DNA of 64,000 nucleotides from Salinicola lusitanus (GCF_003206045.1 NZ_PZJM01000004.1:347274-411273), one strand, 5' to 3'. Positions 18,752-28,265 are shown, numbered from the stretch's first letter. Translations and numbers: made by a program. The notes: generated from the sequence alone by a model not told the origin.

Positions 18752-20169
18752 CCTTGCTGATCGGCTGGCTGTTGTTCGTTTCTCATGTGGCCGGGATCGC
18801 CACGGCAATCATGGCGCTGATGTCCAGCCGCACCTCGCAGGGTGCCGTTGCCTGGATCGTGACGCTGATCAGTTTTCCCTATATTGCCGTGCCGATTTTC
18901 TGGACGTTCGGCCGCCCGAGATTCTACGGCTATGTCTCGGCGCGTGGGGAGCGGGACACCGTGCTGCGCCAGGTTCTTCAGCGTTATCGGCCAAACATGG
19001 AGTCGTTCATTTCGCGTCCGGAAGCCGTCAGCGGACGTATTCGTGCGGTCGAGGAGCTGGCTCGCATGCCGATGACCCGAGGCAATCGCGCGGAGTTGCT
19101 GATCGACGGCGGTGCCACTTTCGACAGCCTTTTCGAGGGGATCGATCGTGCCGAGGACTATATCCTGGTCCAGTTCTTCATCGTGCGCGCCGACGAGATT
19201 GGCCTGGCCTTCAAGCGCAAGCTGATCTTCCAGGCAGAGCATGGCGTCAATGTCTATTTCCTCTACGACGAGATCGGTAGTCGAGGGCTGCCCGGCGGTT
19301 ATCTCAGGGACCTGGAAGAGGCCGGAGTCAGGGTCTCTGCCTTCAACTCCTCGCGCGGCTGGCGCCATCGATTCCAGATCAACTTCCGCAATCACCGCAA
19401 GATCGTGGTCGTCGATGGCCGAGTGGGCTGGACCGGCGGGCTCAATGTCGCCGACGAGTACCTGGGCCGGGTCGAGCGATATGGGCCTTGGCGCGATACT
19501 CACTTGAAGCTTCAGGGCCCGAGCGTGCTGGCGCTGCAGGAAGCGTTCTGGGAGGACTGGTACTGGGCAACCGGCGACATTCTGGCGCTGGGTTGGAAGC
19601 CCAGGCAGATTCCCGATGCGTCCCAGCACGTGGCGATCGTGCCTTCCGGTCCGGCAGACGGGCGCGAGACGGCCAGTCTCCTGGTTCAGCACGCCATTCA
19701 TGGCGCACGTCATCGGCTCTGGGTGACCAGTCCGTATTTCGTTCCTGATCACGGTGTCCAGGACGCGCTGACCCTGGCGGCGCTCAGGGGCGTCGACGTC
19801 CGGGTGCTGATTCCCGAACGTCCGGATCATCTGCTGGTCTTCCTCTCCGCCTTTGCTTTCCTGCCGGAGATGATCCGCAACGGGGTCAAGATATACCGTT
19901 ATCAGCCTGGTTTTCTGCATCAGAAGGTTCTGTTGGTGGACGACCACACCTCGATGGTGGGCACGGTCAATCTGGACAATCGGTCTTTTCGGCTCAACTT
20001 CGAAGTCACCGCCTATGTCCCCGACAAGGTCTTCGCGGCCTCGGTTTTCGAGATGCTCGAACGGGACTTCGCCAGCAGCCGGCAGGTCAGCCAGCGCGAA
20101 CTCGAGGAGCGGCCGCTGTGGCGCAAGCTGGTATCGCGAGCCACTTATCTGCTGTCGCCCGTGCAGTAG
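18748..20169 (+). CDS. cls: Cardiolipin synthase
   Basis: About 473 residues. Two N-terminal membrane helices (MTLLIGWLLFVSHVAGI and VAWIVTLISFPYIAVPIF) precede two phospholipase D catalytic domains. The HKD motifs are HRKIVVVDGRVGWTGG and HQKVLLVDDHTSMVGT. The enzyme condenses two phosphatidylglycerols (ClsA type) into cardiolipin at the inner membrane. I prefer the ATG at 18748; GGAAG lies 9 nt upstream and the TM helix begins at once. In-frame ATGs further upstream fall at the terminator hairpin. Cardiolipin matters for osmotic adaptation, in keeping with a halophile and with mscL nearby. Confidence 0.93.
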   Translation: MTLLIGWLLFVSHVAGIATAIMALMSSRTSQGAVAWIVTLISFPYIAVPIFWTFGRPRFYGYVSARGERDTVLRQVLQRYRPNMESFISRPEAVSGRIRAVEELARMPMTRGNRAELLIDGGATFDSLFEGIDRAEDYILVQFFIVRADEIGLAFKRKLIFQAEHGVNVYFLYDEIGSRGLPGGYLRDLEEAGVRVSAFNSSRGWRHRFQINFRNHRKIVVVDGRVGWTGGLNVADEYLGRVERYGPWRDTHLKLQGPSVLALQEAFWEDWYWATGDILALGWKPRQIPDASQHVAIVPSGPADGRETASLLVQHAIHGARHRLWVTSPYFVPDHGVQDALTLAALRGVDVRVLIPERPDHLLVFLSAFAFLPEMIRNGVKIYRYQPGFLHQKVLLVDDHTSMVGTVNLDNRSFRLNFEVTAYVPDKVFAASVFEMLERDFASSRQVSQRELEERPLWRKLVSRATYLLSPVQ

Positions 20170-20229
20170 CGCTGCCACTGGCCTGGCGGCCGACGTCACC
20201 AACGCTTGAAGGGTTGCCGGGAGGCACCA

Positions 20230-21147
20230 TTGAATCTAGAAACCAAATGGCTCGAGGATTTCGTGGCCCTGTCCAACACGAGGAGTTTCTCGGCGTCGGC
20301 GCGTCAACGGCATGTCACTCAACCTGCGTTCAGTCGGCGCATCCGTTCACTGGAACAGGCCGTCGGCGCCACCTTGGTGGACCGCTCGACGACACCGGTC
20401 AGTCTCACGCCGGAAGGGCAGCTCTTTCTGGTGACGGCGAGAAACATGGTCGAGCAGCTCAACGACAGCCTGGCGCACCTACGCGGTCTGGCCATGGACA
20501 ACGAAGCCTTGGACATCGTTGCCGCCCACTCGCTGGCACTGGCCTTCTATCCGCCCTGGATCTCGCGCCTGCAGAAAGGTGTCGGGGAGCTGCCGACCCG
20601 ATTGGTCGCCATGAACGTGGGCGATGCCATTCACGTCCTGCGGGAGGGCAACTGCGACCTGATGCTGGCCTACCACGATCCCTATGCCACCATGCAGCTG
20701 GACGCCGAAATATTCCCCTCGTTCTCCATCGGCCAGGTCAAGATGATCCCCGTCAGCGTTCCGGATACGGGCGGCGAGCCGAGGTTCTCGTTCGATGGCG
20801 ACGGGCCGATTCCGTTCCTCTCCTACACCCAAGGCGCCTTTCTCGGCCGCAGCGTCCGCATGTTGCTCAAGAACGAGCCCGGGCGCATGCGTCTCAAGAC
20901 CGTCTACGAGACGGCCATGGCGGAAGGGCTCAAGGGCATGGCGTTGCAGGGCGTCGGGCTGGCCTGGATTCCGGATTTCTGTATTCGTGACGAACTGGCG
21001 AACGGAAAGTTGGTGCGCGCCGCGGAGAGCGACTGGGATATCCCGCTGGAAATTCGCCTGTATCGATGCTCGCTGGTCCACAAGCCCGGTGTCGAGAAGC
21101 TGTGGCGCCGCATGATGAAGCTCCCCAGCGATTTCCTGCGGGCATGA
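20230..21147 (+). CDS. LysR-family regulator, HypT-like
   Basis: 305 residues. The winged HTH at the N-terminus reads NLETKWLEDFVALSNTRSFSASA with the recognition region TQPAFSRRIRSLEQAVGATL. The opening ETKWL.DF and the effector domain (AAHSLALAF, LREGNCDLMLAYHD, GVGLAWIPDF) are those of HypT (YjiE), a hypochlorite-responsive LysR protein of E. coli. The start is a TTG with GGGAGG 5 nt upstream; another TTG at 20206 lacks a ribosome site. It lies between cls and yihY on the same strand. A second HypT-like regulator occurs at 55115-56053. The target genes and stimulus are unknown. Confidence 0.87.
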   Translation: MNLETKWLEDFVALSNTRSFSASARQRHVTQPAFSRRIRSLEQAVGATLVDRSTTPVSLTPEGQLFLVTARNMVEQLNDSLAHLRGLAMDNEALDIVAAHSLALAFYPPWISRLQKGVGELPTRLVAMNVGDAIHVLREGNCDLMLAYHDPYATMQLDAEIFPSFSIGQVKMIPVSVPDTGGEPRFSFDGDGPIPFLSYTQGAFLGRSVRMLLKNEPGRMRLKTVYETAMAEGLKGMALQGVGLAWIPDFCIRDELANGKLVRAAESDWDIPLEIRLYRCSLVHKPGVEKLWRRMMKLPSDFLRA

Positions 21148-21301
21148 GGCGAACCGGTAGCGGTTGCGTGTCGCCGACCAGCACGGGAAATCCGGAAATC
21201 TCGTCTAGACTGCTGGTGTATCGTCCACAGGCCTCGCACCGTCGAGGCGTTGACGTTCATCTTTGCCGCCCTCGGTGACAGCAGACAACAGGGAACTCAA
21301 C

Positions 21302-22297
21302 TTGATACCCCTTTACTCCAAAGCCGTCTCTTTCTGCCAGTACTGGTTCGCCGTCGTTCGCGATTCCATCAAGTTGTGGCTCGACCGCAACGCCTTCAGC
21401 TACGCCGGCTCGCTGGCGTTCTACACGCTCTTTTCGCTGGCACCGACGGTCATCATCGCGGTAACCGTGGTGGGGCTGTGGCTGGGTGAGGATGCCGCCC
21501 GGGGCGAGATCGTGCACCGCCTGCAGGATACGCTCGGCCCCTCGGCGGCCAGCGCGATCGAGAGTGCCGTCGCGCAATCGAGCATTCAGGCCTCGGGCAT
21601 CCTGCCGACGGTGGCGGGCTTCGTCACGCTGCTCATCGGTGCGACGACGGTGTTCGGTCAGATGCAGTTTTCACTCAATACCATCTGGGGTGTCGCGCCC
21701 AACCCGGACCGCAACAGTATCTTTCTATTTGCCAAGAAGCGTCTGCTGTCGATGGCCGTCGTGCTGGCGATCGGCTTCGTGCTGCTGGTGTCGCTGATAT
21801 TGGGCATCATCGTGCAGGCGACGTTCAGCTACGCCGGGGATTGGGTTCCCGGCAGCGTGTTCCTGCTCGAGATCGCTCAGTACGCCTTGTCCATCGTGGT
21901 CATCACGCTGTTCTTTGCCGCCATCTTCAAGGTGCTGCCGGATGTCGTGCTCTCCTATCGCGACGTGCTGCTGGGCGCCCTGGTGACAGCGGTGCTGTTC
22001 ATCATCGGGCGCAACGCGATCGCGGCCTATCTGGCGCACACGGCAACGGCTTCGACGTACGGGGCGGCGGGTTCGGTCGTGCTGGTCCTGCTCTGGGTGT
22101 ACTACTCGTCGCTGATCCTGCTGTTCGGCGCGGCGTTCACCCGAACCCATGTCCTGGCCAAGGGCGGCAGCATCATTCCTCGCAATACGGCCGTGGCAGT
22201 GCGCCATGAAGTGATCAGAAAGGAGGAGGCATCTCATGACTCATCGGACGATCAAGGCCTGGGTGAGCGGGAGAGTCCAGGGCGTCAGCTATCGTGA
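21302..22297 (+). CDS. yihY: YihY/BrkB-family inner membrane protein
   Basis: About 331 residues with six predicted membrane helices in the YihY arrangement: FSYAGSLAFYTLFSLAPTVIIA at the start, GFVTLLIGATTVFGQMQFSLNTIWGV, and the C-terminal GAAGSVVLVLLWVYYSSLILLFGAAFT. It was formerly misnamed ribonuclease BN; the function is unknown, possibly transport. The TTG at 21302 with AGGGA 8 nt upstream is the most plausible start; TTG at 21263 is possible. The cytoplasmic tail is charged and overlaps the acylphosphatase gene by 62 nt. Confidence 0.88.
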   Translation: MIPLYSKAVSFCQYWFAVVRDSIKLWLDRNAFSYAGSLAFYTLFSLAPTVIIAVTVVGLWLGEDAARGEIVHRLQDTLGPSAASAIESAVAQSSIQASGILPTVAGFVTLLIGATTVFGQMQFSLNTIWGVAPNPDRNSIFLFAKKRLLSMAVVLAIGFVLLVSLILGIIVQATFSYAGDWVPGSVFLLEIAQYALSIVVITLFFAAIFKVLPDVVLSYRDVLLGALVTAVLFIIGRNAIAAYLAHTATASTYGAAGSVVLVLLWVYYSSLILLFGAAFTRTHVLAKGGSIIPRNTAVAVRHEVIRKEEASHDSSDDQGLGERESPGRQLS

Positions 22298-22508
22298 ACA
22301 TGTACGTCGTCACGCGGAGCGCTGGGGCATCACCGGTCATGCGATCAATCTCGAGGATGGACGCGTCGAGGTAACCGCCCATGGCGAGGCCATCGCCATC
22401 GCCGAGCTGATCGATCAACTGTGGGAGGGCTCCCCGGCCGCTGACGTCACCGATGTCACGGTCGAAGAGGCGACGATCGCGGCACCTGCAAGCTTTACCA
22501 CAGGCTGA
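22236..22508 (+). CDS. acyP: Acylphosphatase
   Basis: 90 residues, the classic AcP size. The catalytic R20 is in GRVQGVSYREHV and the water-binding N38 in HAINLEDGRVEV. It hydrolyses carboxyl-phosphate bonds such as acetyl phosphate in the cytoplasm. A strong AAAGGAGGAGG ribosome site lies inside the 3' end of yihY, so the genes overlap by 62 nt and are co-transcribed. Confidence 0.95.
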   Translation: MTHRTIKAWVSGRVQGVSYREHVRRHAERWGITGHAINLEDGRVEVTAHGEAIAIAELIDQLWEGSPAADVTDVTVEEATIAAPASFTTG

Positions 22509-22536
22509 GACTCCGGGAGCCAACGCCGGCCGAGAA

Positions 22537-22554
22537 TCGACCAGCGATGGTCGA
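22537..22554. terminator. Hairpin between convergent acyP and nucleoside hydrolase genes
   Basis: TCGACCA and TGGTCGA form a perfect 7-bp stem with a GCGA tetraloop, 29 nt after the acyP stop. ACAAAAT follows but no T run, so it may be a weak terminator. The remaining gap to 22716 shows no gene. Confidence 0.3.
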
Positions 22555-22716
22555 ACAAAATCGGCGAAGGCGGTCCCGGTTGACGCGGCAATCGATCGCT
22601 AACGTGGTACGGGTGGGCACAGTCGTTTACCGGCCGGCGCGCAGGCCGTGCCCGGCGGTATCGGATCGCGGTGGAATCTCGCCCGCTCGCCTGGCCGGCG
22701 CTCGGGCGAGCCGGTT

Positions 22717-23673
22717 TCAGTGCGAGGGCGGAGTGACCAGCGTGTCGACGATCCAGTCGATGACGCCCGGGCCATCGGCGTTCATGCAGATCTCCGCCAC
22801 GTTGCCCTGGGACCAGCGGGGATCGACGAACTCGCGTCGTTCGGGGGCCATCAGGGTCTGGCCTTCGGCCAGGCCGTCGGTGACCACGCTCAGGTAGCCG
22901 CGCTCGACGCGGAACAGGTCCGGGCGCATCAGCCACACCAGCGCACAGCTATCGTGGGGGCAGCAGCCATCGATGCCCAGCGCCTGCTGGTAGAAGGCGC
23001 GGTAGAAGTCATAGCTCTCGCCCAGTACCTTCCCCAGGCGCCCCTGGGCTTCGACGATCCGCGCCATGCTCTGCGGATCCAGCACGCAGCGGTGTGTCGC
23101 GTCCAACCCCACCAGCGTCAGCGGCCAGTCGGCCTGCAATACCCGGGCTGCGGCATGGGGGTCGTTGAAGATATTGGCTTCCGCGACGGGCGTCACGTTA
23201 CCGCCTTCACGGATCGATCCGCCCATCACGACCACGCGCTTGACCTTGTCGACCAGCGTGGGGTCGAGCTGCAACGCGGCGGCCAGGTTGCCCAGCGGGC
23301 CGACGGCGACCAGCACGACTTCGCCCGGCCGGGCGTTGACCTGCTCGACGATGAATTGGGCGGCACTCTGCTTCAGCGCCTGGGTGGAGACCTGCGGCAA
23401 CTCGATGTTGCCCAAGCCGTTGTCGCCGTGGATGTGCCCCGGCGGCGGGTTCTTGGGCTTGACCAGCGGCCCGGCGGCCCCCTGGGCAACGGGAATCGAC
23501 TGACCGGCGAGCTCCGCGAGCAGCAGTGCATTATGGGTGGCCACCTCGATCGTGACATTGCCGAAGGTGGTGGTCAGGCCCAGTAGCTCGATATCCGGGT
23601 GGGCCAGCGCGATGGCGATGGCCTGGGCGTCGTCGACTCCGGGGTCGGTGTCGAAAATGATGGGCGTCGGCAT
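22717..23673 (-). CDS. Inosine-uridine-preferring nucleoside hydrolase
   Basis: 318 residues of the IUNH family. The calcium-binding aspartate cluster is in FDTDPGVDDA (D8, D10, D14, D15), with GDNGLG, MGGSIREGGN, EANIFNDPHAA and the late CPHDSCAL, whose His and Asp complete the site. It splits nucleosides into base and ribose. It lies 72 nt downstream of a ribokinase-like gene, so ribose released by hydrolysis could be phosphorylated at once. This supports a nucleoside salvage operon. The base preference cannot be read from the sequence. Confidence 0.92.
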   Translation of the reverse strand: MPTPIIFDTDPGVDDAQAIAIALAHPDIELLGLTTTFGNVTIEVATHNALLLAELAGQSIPVAQGAAGPLVKPKNPPPGHIHGDNGLGNIELPQVSTQALKQSAAQFIVEQVNARPGEVVLVAVGPLGNLAAALQLDPTLVDKVKRVVVMGGSIREGGNVTPVAEANIFNDPHAAARVLQADWPLTLVGLDATHRCVLDPQSMARIVEAQGRLGKVLGESYDFYRAFYQQALGIDGCCPHDSCALVWLMRPDLFRVERGYLSVVTDGLAEGQTLMAPERREFVDPRWSQGNVAEICMNADGPGVIDWIVDTLVTPPSH

Positions 23674-23745
23674 GAGAATTCCTAGAGTCGGTTCAGTTGA
23701 TGCGCCGCCACCGCCGGGATGGCGGCGCGGCGGCGATGAAGAGGT

Positions 23746-24693
23746 TCAGAGGGTCGAACGCTCGGCCGGGAGAGCGGGCAGGGTGGTCATGGCCTTCTCG
23801 ACGGCATCCGCATCGGGAATGCTGGGTTCGGCACCAGCCTTCTGGACACAGAGCGCCGAGGCGGTCGTTGCCAGGCGCAGCGCCTGTTCGATATCGTCGC
23901 CGCGCTGCCGTGCCGCCATGAAGTAACCGATGAAGGTATCGCCGGCGGCCGTGGTGTCGATCGCCTCCACCTTGTGGGCGGCCAGCATGACGCGCTCACC
24001 GCGATGCTGATGACAGGCCCCCTGGCCGCCCAGGGTCAGGACGATCTCCACGTCCGGCAGACGCGTGGCCAGCGCCTCGAGCAGGGTGTCGGAATCGACG
24101 GACTCTTCCGCCCCGACCAGCGCCGCCGCTTCGCCGCGATTGAGGAACAGGAGCTGGCACAGATCTAGCGGCAAGCCGGCGATCTCCGCGGAGAGCGGGG
24201 CCGGGTTGAACGCGATCGAGAGGCCGTTGTCGGCCGCCAGGCGCAGCATCTTGCCGGCATCGTTGCACTCGTTCTGGAGCAGGATCCAACTGCCGGGGAC
24301 GGCCGAGCCGACCAGCGCCTCGAGGCGACCGTCGTCGAAGCCGTGGTTGGCGCCAGGGTAGAGGATGATCGCGTTCTCGGCGTCGTCGTCGACCTGGATC
24401 AGTGCGTGGCCGCTGGCGCCATCGATCAGCTCGATATCCGCGGTATCGACGCCGGCGCGGGTCAACGGCTCCAGCGCCCACCGGTCGCCCTCGTGCAGGC
24501 GTCCCCAGTGAGCAACGCGCCCGCCGGCACGCGCCAGGGCCAGCGACTGGTTGGCACCTTTGCCACCCAGTACCTGATGCAGGCTGGTGCTGGAGAGCGT
24601 CTCGCCCGGGCGCACCAAGTGTGGAACCCGATAGACGTGGTCGATGTTGATCGAGCCGTAGTTGTAGATCCCCGGAATTTCGGTCGCCATCAT
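23746..24693 (-). CDS. rbsK: PfkB-family carbohydrate kinase, ribokinase-like
   Basis: 315 residues of the PfkB fold. N-terminal GSINIDHVYRV and GGKGANQSLALARAG (signature 1) and C-terminal DTTAAGDTFIGYFMA (signature 2, with the catalytic Asp of AAGD) are present. Glycine-rich GGKGAN fits ribokinase. The gene starts with an ATG overlapping the upstream dehydrogenase stop as ATGA; a second ATG follows directly. The substrate is most likely D-ribose because the next gene encodes a nucleoside hydrolase; deoxyribose or another nucleoside-derived sugar is possible. Confidence 0.87.
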   Translation of the reverse strand: MMATEIPGIYNYGSINIDHVYRVPHLVRPGETLSSTSLHQVLGGKGANQSLALARAGGRVAHWGRLHEGDRWALEPLTRAGVDTADIELIDGASGHALIQVDDDAENAIILYPGANHGFDDGRLEALVGSAVPGSWILLQNECNDAGKMLRLAADNGLSIAFNPAPLSAEIAGLPLDLCQLLFLNRGEAAALVGAEESVDSDTLLEALATRLPDVEIVLTLGGQGACHQHRGERVMLAAHKVEAIDTTAAGDTFIGYFMAARQRGDDIEQALRLATTASALCVQKAGAEPSIPDADAVEKAMTTLPALPAERSTL

Positions 24694-25634
24694 CCGCGCT
24701 CCTCGGTCAGCCAGGCGCGCAGGTTGTCGGCGGTCAGGTCGACGACGCGTTGACGCGCTTCCGGCGTGATCCAGGCATTGTGCGGCGTCACGATCAGATT
24801 GAGCGGCTCGTGCAGGGCATCGAGCAGGGGGTGCCCCTCTCGTGGCGGTTCGACAGGCAGGCTGTCGACGGCCAGCCCGCCCAGGCGCCGATCGCGGAGG
24901 GCGGCCAGCGCCGCGTCCTCGTCGATGATCCCGCCGCGAGCACAGTTGATCAGCAGCGCATCTCTCTTCATCGTCGCCAGCGCCTCGCGGCCGATCAGGC
25001 CCCGGGTCGCTTCCGTCAACGGGCAGTGCAGGCTCAGCACGTCGGCATCACCCAGCAGCGAGGTCAGACTGGGGCGAGCATCATTTGCCTCGTTACCGGG
25101 GCGGGCGGCAAAACTGACACGCATGCCGAAGGCTTCCCCCAGCCTGGCCACCGCCGAGCCCAGCTCCCCGCGGCCGACGATCACCAGGTGTTTGCCGGCC
25201 AGTTGTAGGGTGCGGTGGTCGAGCAGGCAGAAGAAGTCGCTTCGTTGCCAGGCGCCATCACGCACGTCGGCCTGGTACAGCGGCAGTCGCGCGGCCAGCG
25301 CCAGCATCAGCATCAGGGTGTGCTGGGCGACGCTCGCGGTGCCGTAGGCCGAGACGTTACGTACGATGATGCCACGCCGTTCCGCTGCGGCCATGTCGAC
25401 GTTGTTGGTGCCGGTGGCCAGCACGCAGATCAGCTTCAGATCGGGAAGGGCGTCGATCAGCTCGGCGTCGATGACGACCTTGTTGGTCAACGCGATGTTG
25501 GCGCCCTCGAGCCGGTCGAGCCTTTCGTCCATGGCAGTGAGCTGATGAATCACGAGATCGTCGACGAACGTGCGAATCGGTGCGAGGTCGACGTCGTCGC
25601 CGAGGGAAGCGGCATCCAGAAGTACGGCTTTCAT
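24690..25634 (-). CDS. D-isomer-specific 2-hydroxyacid dehydrogenase
   Basis: 314 residues from the ATG at 25632-25634, with AAGGAAAAG upstream. The catalytic domain flanks a Rossmann NAD(P) domain whose motif reads VIVGRGELGSAVARL, that is GxGxxG. Catalytic Arg is in NCARGGIIDE, and the acid/His pair lies in VDSLPVEPP and TPHNAWITPEAR. The pattern resembles HprA/glycerate dehydrogenases. It is the first gene of the minus-strand operon with ribokinase and nucleoside hydrolase, joined by ATGA. How a hydroxyacid dehydrogenase fits nucleoside salvage is unclear; the substrate is not predicted. Confidence 0.88.
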   Translation of the reverse strand: MKAVLLDAASLGDDVDLAPIRTFVDDLVIHQLTAMDERLDRLEGANIALTNKVVIDAELIDALPDLKLICVLATGTNNVDMAAAERRGIIVRNVSAYGTASVAQHTLMLMLALAARLPLYQADVRDGAWQRSDFFCLLDHRTLQLAGKHLVIVGRGELGSAVARLGEAFGMRVSFAARPGNEANDARPSLTSLLGDADVLSLHCPLTEATRGLIGREALATMKRDALLINCARGGIIDEDAALAALRDRRLGGLAVDSLPVEPPREGHPLLDALHEPLNLIVTPHNAWITPEARQRVVDLTADNLRAWLTEERG

Positions 25635-25727
25635 GCGTCTTTTCCTTGTCTCTTTTCCGTGCCGGCTGTCATCGCCTGGCAGTCGCTGGCGTGCGGACGA
25701 CGACATCGGCATTGTCAGCCGGTAATA

Positions 25728-25758
25728 TTGCCTGCGACCGGCCGCTACGCGCTATACT
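25728..25758 (+). promoter_or_regulatory. Candidate promoter for fmdB-aspS
   Basis: TTGCCT (25728-25733) and TATACT (25753-25758) face fmdB, but the spacer is 19 nt, longer than optimal. It lies in the 303-base gap between the divergent dehydrogenase and fmdB genes, which holds nothing else I can support. Confidence 0.4.
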
Positions 25759-25937
25759 ATGCGGCTTTCGAGCTTGGCTTGGGAAGGTCCGCGTGGCCAC
25801 CGGTCATGACGAACGACGAACGAAAAACCGACTAAAGGATGGCGCGACGCCCGTCGGGGGAAGCGCGCCTGGATATCGCCAGCGAGCCGCCCGATCACCG
25901 GCCGGCGACCCTGGCACTCATAGAGAGTGACGACATC

Positions 25938-26231
25938 ATGCCCATCTATGAATACGAGTGTAAGGCTTGCGGTCATCGGCTGGAAAAGCTCCAGAAGATC
26001 GGTGCGGCACCGTTGACCGATTGCCCGGCCTGCGAGCGCGCCGAACTGTCTCGCCTGGTCTCCGCAGCCGGCTTTCGGCTGGCCGGTGGCGGCTGGTACG
26101 AGACCGATTTCAAATCGGGCAGCAAGAAGAACCTCGTTGGCGATAGTGCCAAACCGGCGACTTCCGGCGATAGCGGCGGCAAGTCGGACGGCGCTAGTAA
26201 GGCGAGCGGCGAGAGCAAAGCGTCGGCCTGA
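25938..26231 (+). CDS. FmdB-family zinc ribbon protein
   Basis: 97 residues starting [20 protein letters not shown], the FmdB/regulatory zinc-ribbon signature. Four cysteines (CKAC and CPAC) form the zinc knuckle. The core ends [12 protein letters not shown], then a tail rich in Ser, Gly, Lys and Ala is probably disordered. Longer in-frame starts upstream give no similarity. The gene precedes aspS by 44 nt, the usual neighbour in gammaproteobacteria; the DUF502 gene often found between them is absent. Function is unknown. Confidence 0.92.
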   Translation: MPIYEYECKACGHRLEKLQKIGAAPLTDCPACERAELSRLVSAAGFRLAGGGWYETDFKSGSKKNLVGDSAKPATSGDSGGKSDGASKASGESKASA

Positions 26232-26275
26232 ATACCGTCTTCACCCTTTTTAGCTTCACAATCTTAGGATCCAGC

Positions 26276-28057
26276 ATGCGCAGTCATTATTGCGGCCAAT
26301 TGAACGAGTCATTGATCGATCACGAAGTCACGCTTTGCGGGTGGGTGCATCGCCGCCGCGACCATGGCGGTGTCATTTTCCTCGACATGCGCGATCGAGA
26401 CGGTGTCGCTCAAGTGGTAGTGGATCCCGATACCGCAGAAGCGTTCGCCAACGCCGATCGCTCACGCAGCGAATATGTGCTGCGTATCGTCGGCCGCATT
26501 CGACTCCGTCCGGAAGGCACCCAGAACCCCAACATGCCCACCGGGATGATCGAGGTACTGGCCAAGCAGGTCGAAGTGCTGAATACCGCCGCCACGCCGC
26601 CTTTCCAGCTCGACGAGCATGGCAAGGTCGGCGAGGAGGTACGACTGAAGTACCGCTACATCGACCTGCGCCGCCCGGAGATGATCGAGAAGCTACGCCT
26701 GCGCTCGCGGATCACCCATAGCGTGCGTGCCTATCTGGAGGAGCAGGGCTTTCTCGACATCGAGACGCCGATCCTGACCCGTGCCACCCCTGAAGGGGCG
26801 CGCGACTACCTGGTGCCCAGCCGAACCCACGAAGGCCACTTCTTCGCGCTGCCGCAGTCGCCGCAACTATTCAAGCAGTTGCTGATGGTGTCGGGCTTCG
26901 ATCGCTACTATCAGATCGCCAAGTGTTTCCGCGACGAGGATCTGCGCGCCGATCGTCAGCCCGAGTTCACTCAGATCGATATCGAAGCGTCGTTCATCGA
27001 AGAGCGCGATATCATGGGCATCACCGAGACCATGGTGCGTCAGCTGTTCCAGGACGTGCTCGACGTGGCGCTGCCGGAGTTCCCGCGCATGCCTTACAGC
27101 GAGGCGATGCAGCGCTACGGTTCCGACAAGCCGGACCTGCGCATCCCGCTGGAGCTGGTCGACGTCGACGACCTGATGCAGTCGGTCGACTTCAAGGTCT
27201 TCTCCGGTCCGGCCAAGGCCGAGGACGGCCGCGTCGCCGCGCTCAAGGTGGGCGGTGGGGCCAAGCTCTCACGCAAGGAGATCGACGACTACACCAAGTT
27301 CGTGGGTATCTACGGCGCCAAGGGCCTCGCCTGGATCAAGGTCAACGAGCGCGCCAAGGGCCTCGACGGACTGCAGTCGCCGATCGTCAAGTTCATGGAA
27401 GGCGTGATCGAGGAGCTGCTCGACCGCGTGGGTGCCGAGGACGGTGATATCGTCTTCTTCGGCGCCGACAAGGCGCGGGTGGTCAACGAGGCGCTGGGCG
27501 CGCTGCGGGTCAAGCTCGGCGAGGATCTCGACCTCTACACCGCCGCCTGGGCACCGCTGTGGGTGGTCGACTTCCCCATGTTCGAAGCCGACGACAACGG
27601 CCGGCTGTCGGCGCTACATCATCCGTTCACCGCGCCTTCCTGCTCGCCGGAAGCGCTCAAGGCGTCACCGGCTACGGCGCTGTCGCGGGCCTATGACATG
27701 GTGCTCAACGGCACCGAGCTGGGTGGCGGCTCGATCCGTATCCACAACCAGGAGATGCAGCGCGTGGTCTTCGACGTGCTCGGCATCGGCAAGGAAGAGG
27801 CGGAAGAGAAGTTCGGCTTCCTGCTCGACGCGCTCAAGTTCGGTGCGCCGCCCCACGGCGGCCTGGCCTTCGGACTCGACCGTCTGGTGATGCTGATGAC
27901 CGGTTCGCGTACCATCCGCGACGTCATCGCCTTCCCCAAGACCCAGAGCGCCGCGGACCTGATGACCGACGCCCCGGGCGAGGTGAGCAAGGAGCAGTTG
28001 CGCGACCTGCACATCCGTCTGCGTCCCAAGGCCAAGCCGGAGAGTGCCGGCGAATAA
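26276..28057 (+). CDS. aspS: Aspartyl-tRNA synthetase, probably nondiscriminating (Asp/Asn)
   Basis: 593 residues, bacterial type. The N-terminal OB fold binds the anticodon, and a GAD insertion lies mid-protein. Class II motifs are visible: [17 protein letters not shown]-like [20 protein letters not shown] (motif 2) and [12 protein letters not shown] (motif 3). The N-terminal [11 protein letters not shown] has His at position 30 and IRLRPEGTQ has Gly81. These match the His and Gly linked in P. aeruginosa AspRS to charging both tRNA-Asp and tRNA-Asn; E. coli has Leu and Lys there. If so, the cell amidates Asp-tRNA-Asn by GatCAB. An intrinsic terminator follows. Confidence 0.96.
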   Translation: MRSHYCGQLNESLIDHEVTLCGWVHRRRDHGGVIFLDMRDRDGVAQVVVDPDTAEAFANADRSRSEYVLRIVGRIRLRPEGTQNPNMPTGMIEVLAKQVEVLNTAATPPFQLDEHGKVGEEVRLKYRYIDLRRPEMIEKLRLRSRITHSVRAYLEEQGFLDIETPILTRATPEGARDYLVPSRTHEGHFFALPQSPQLFKQLLMVSGFDRYYQIAKCFRDEDLRADRQPEFTQIDIEASFIEERDIMGITETMVRQLFQDVLDVALPEFPRMPYSEAMQRYGSDKPDLRIPLELVDVDDLMQSVDFKVFSGPAKAEDGRVAALKVGGGAKLSRKEIDDYTKFVGIYGAKGLAWIKVNERAKGLDGLQSPIVKFMEGVIEELLDRVGAEDGDIVFFGADKARVVNEALGALRVKLGEDLDLYTAAWAPLWVVDFPMFEADDNGRLSALHHPFTAPSCSPEALKASPATALSRAYDMVLNGTELGGGSIRIHNQEMQRVVFDVLGIGKEEAEEKFGFLLDALKFGAPPHGGLAFGLDRLVMLMTGSRTIRDVIAFPKTQSAADLMTDAPGEVSKEQLRDLHIRLRPKAKPESAGE

Positions 28058-28083
28058 CACCGCCTGGCGTTCAGCCTGACCCG

Positions 28084-28115
28084 AACCGGCGCCCCGCGAG
28101 GCGCCGGTTCTTTTA
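28084..28115 (+). terminator. Intrinsic terminator after aspS
   Basis: AACCGGCGCC pairs with GGCGCCGGTT around a CCGCGA loop (10-bp stem), followed by CTTTTAT. It lies 27 nt after the aspS stop. ruvC begins 150 nt later and would need its own promoter or readthrough. Confidence 0.85.
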
Positions 28116-28265
28116 TGTGCGGCGGCTAGGGGATAGTCTGCCGAAGACACCCTCGCGGCGCGTTCCAGGCGTATCGTACAGCCCCGCCGAGCAGAAAGGT
28201 CGAGCAAGCATGAAACGTATGACTGAGCCAACGATGATCATTCGCACGACACCGGAGCCGGGACG

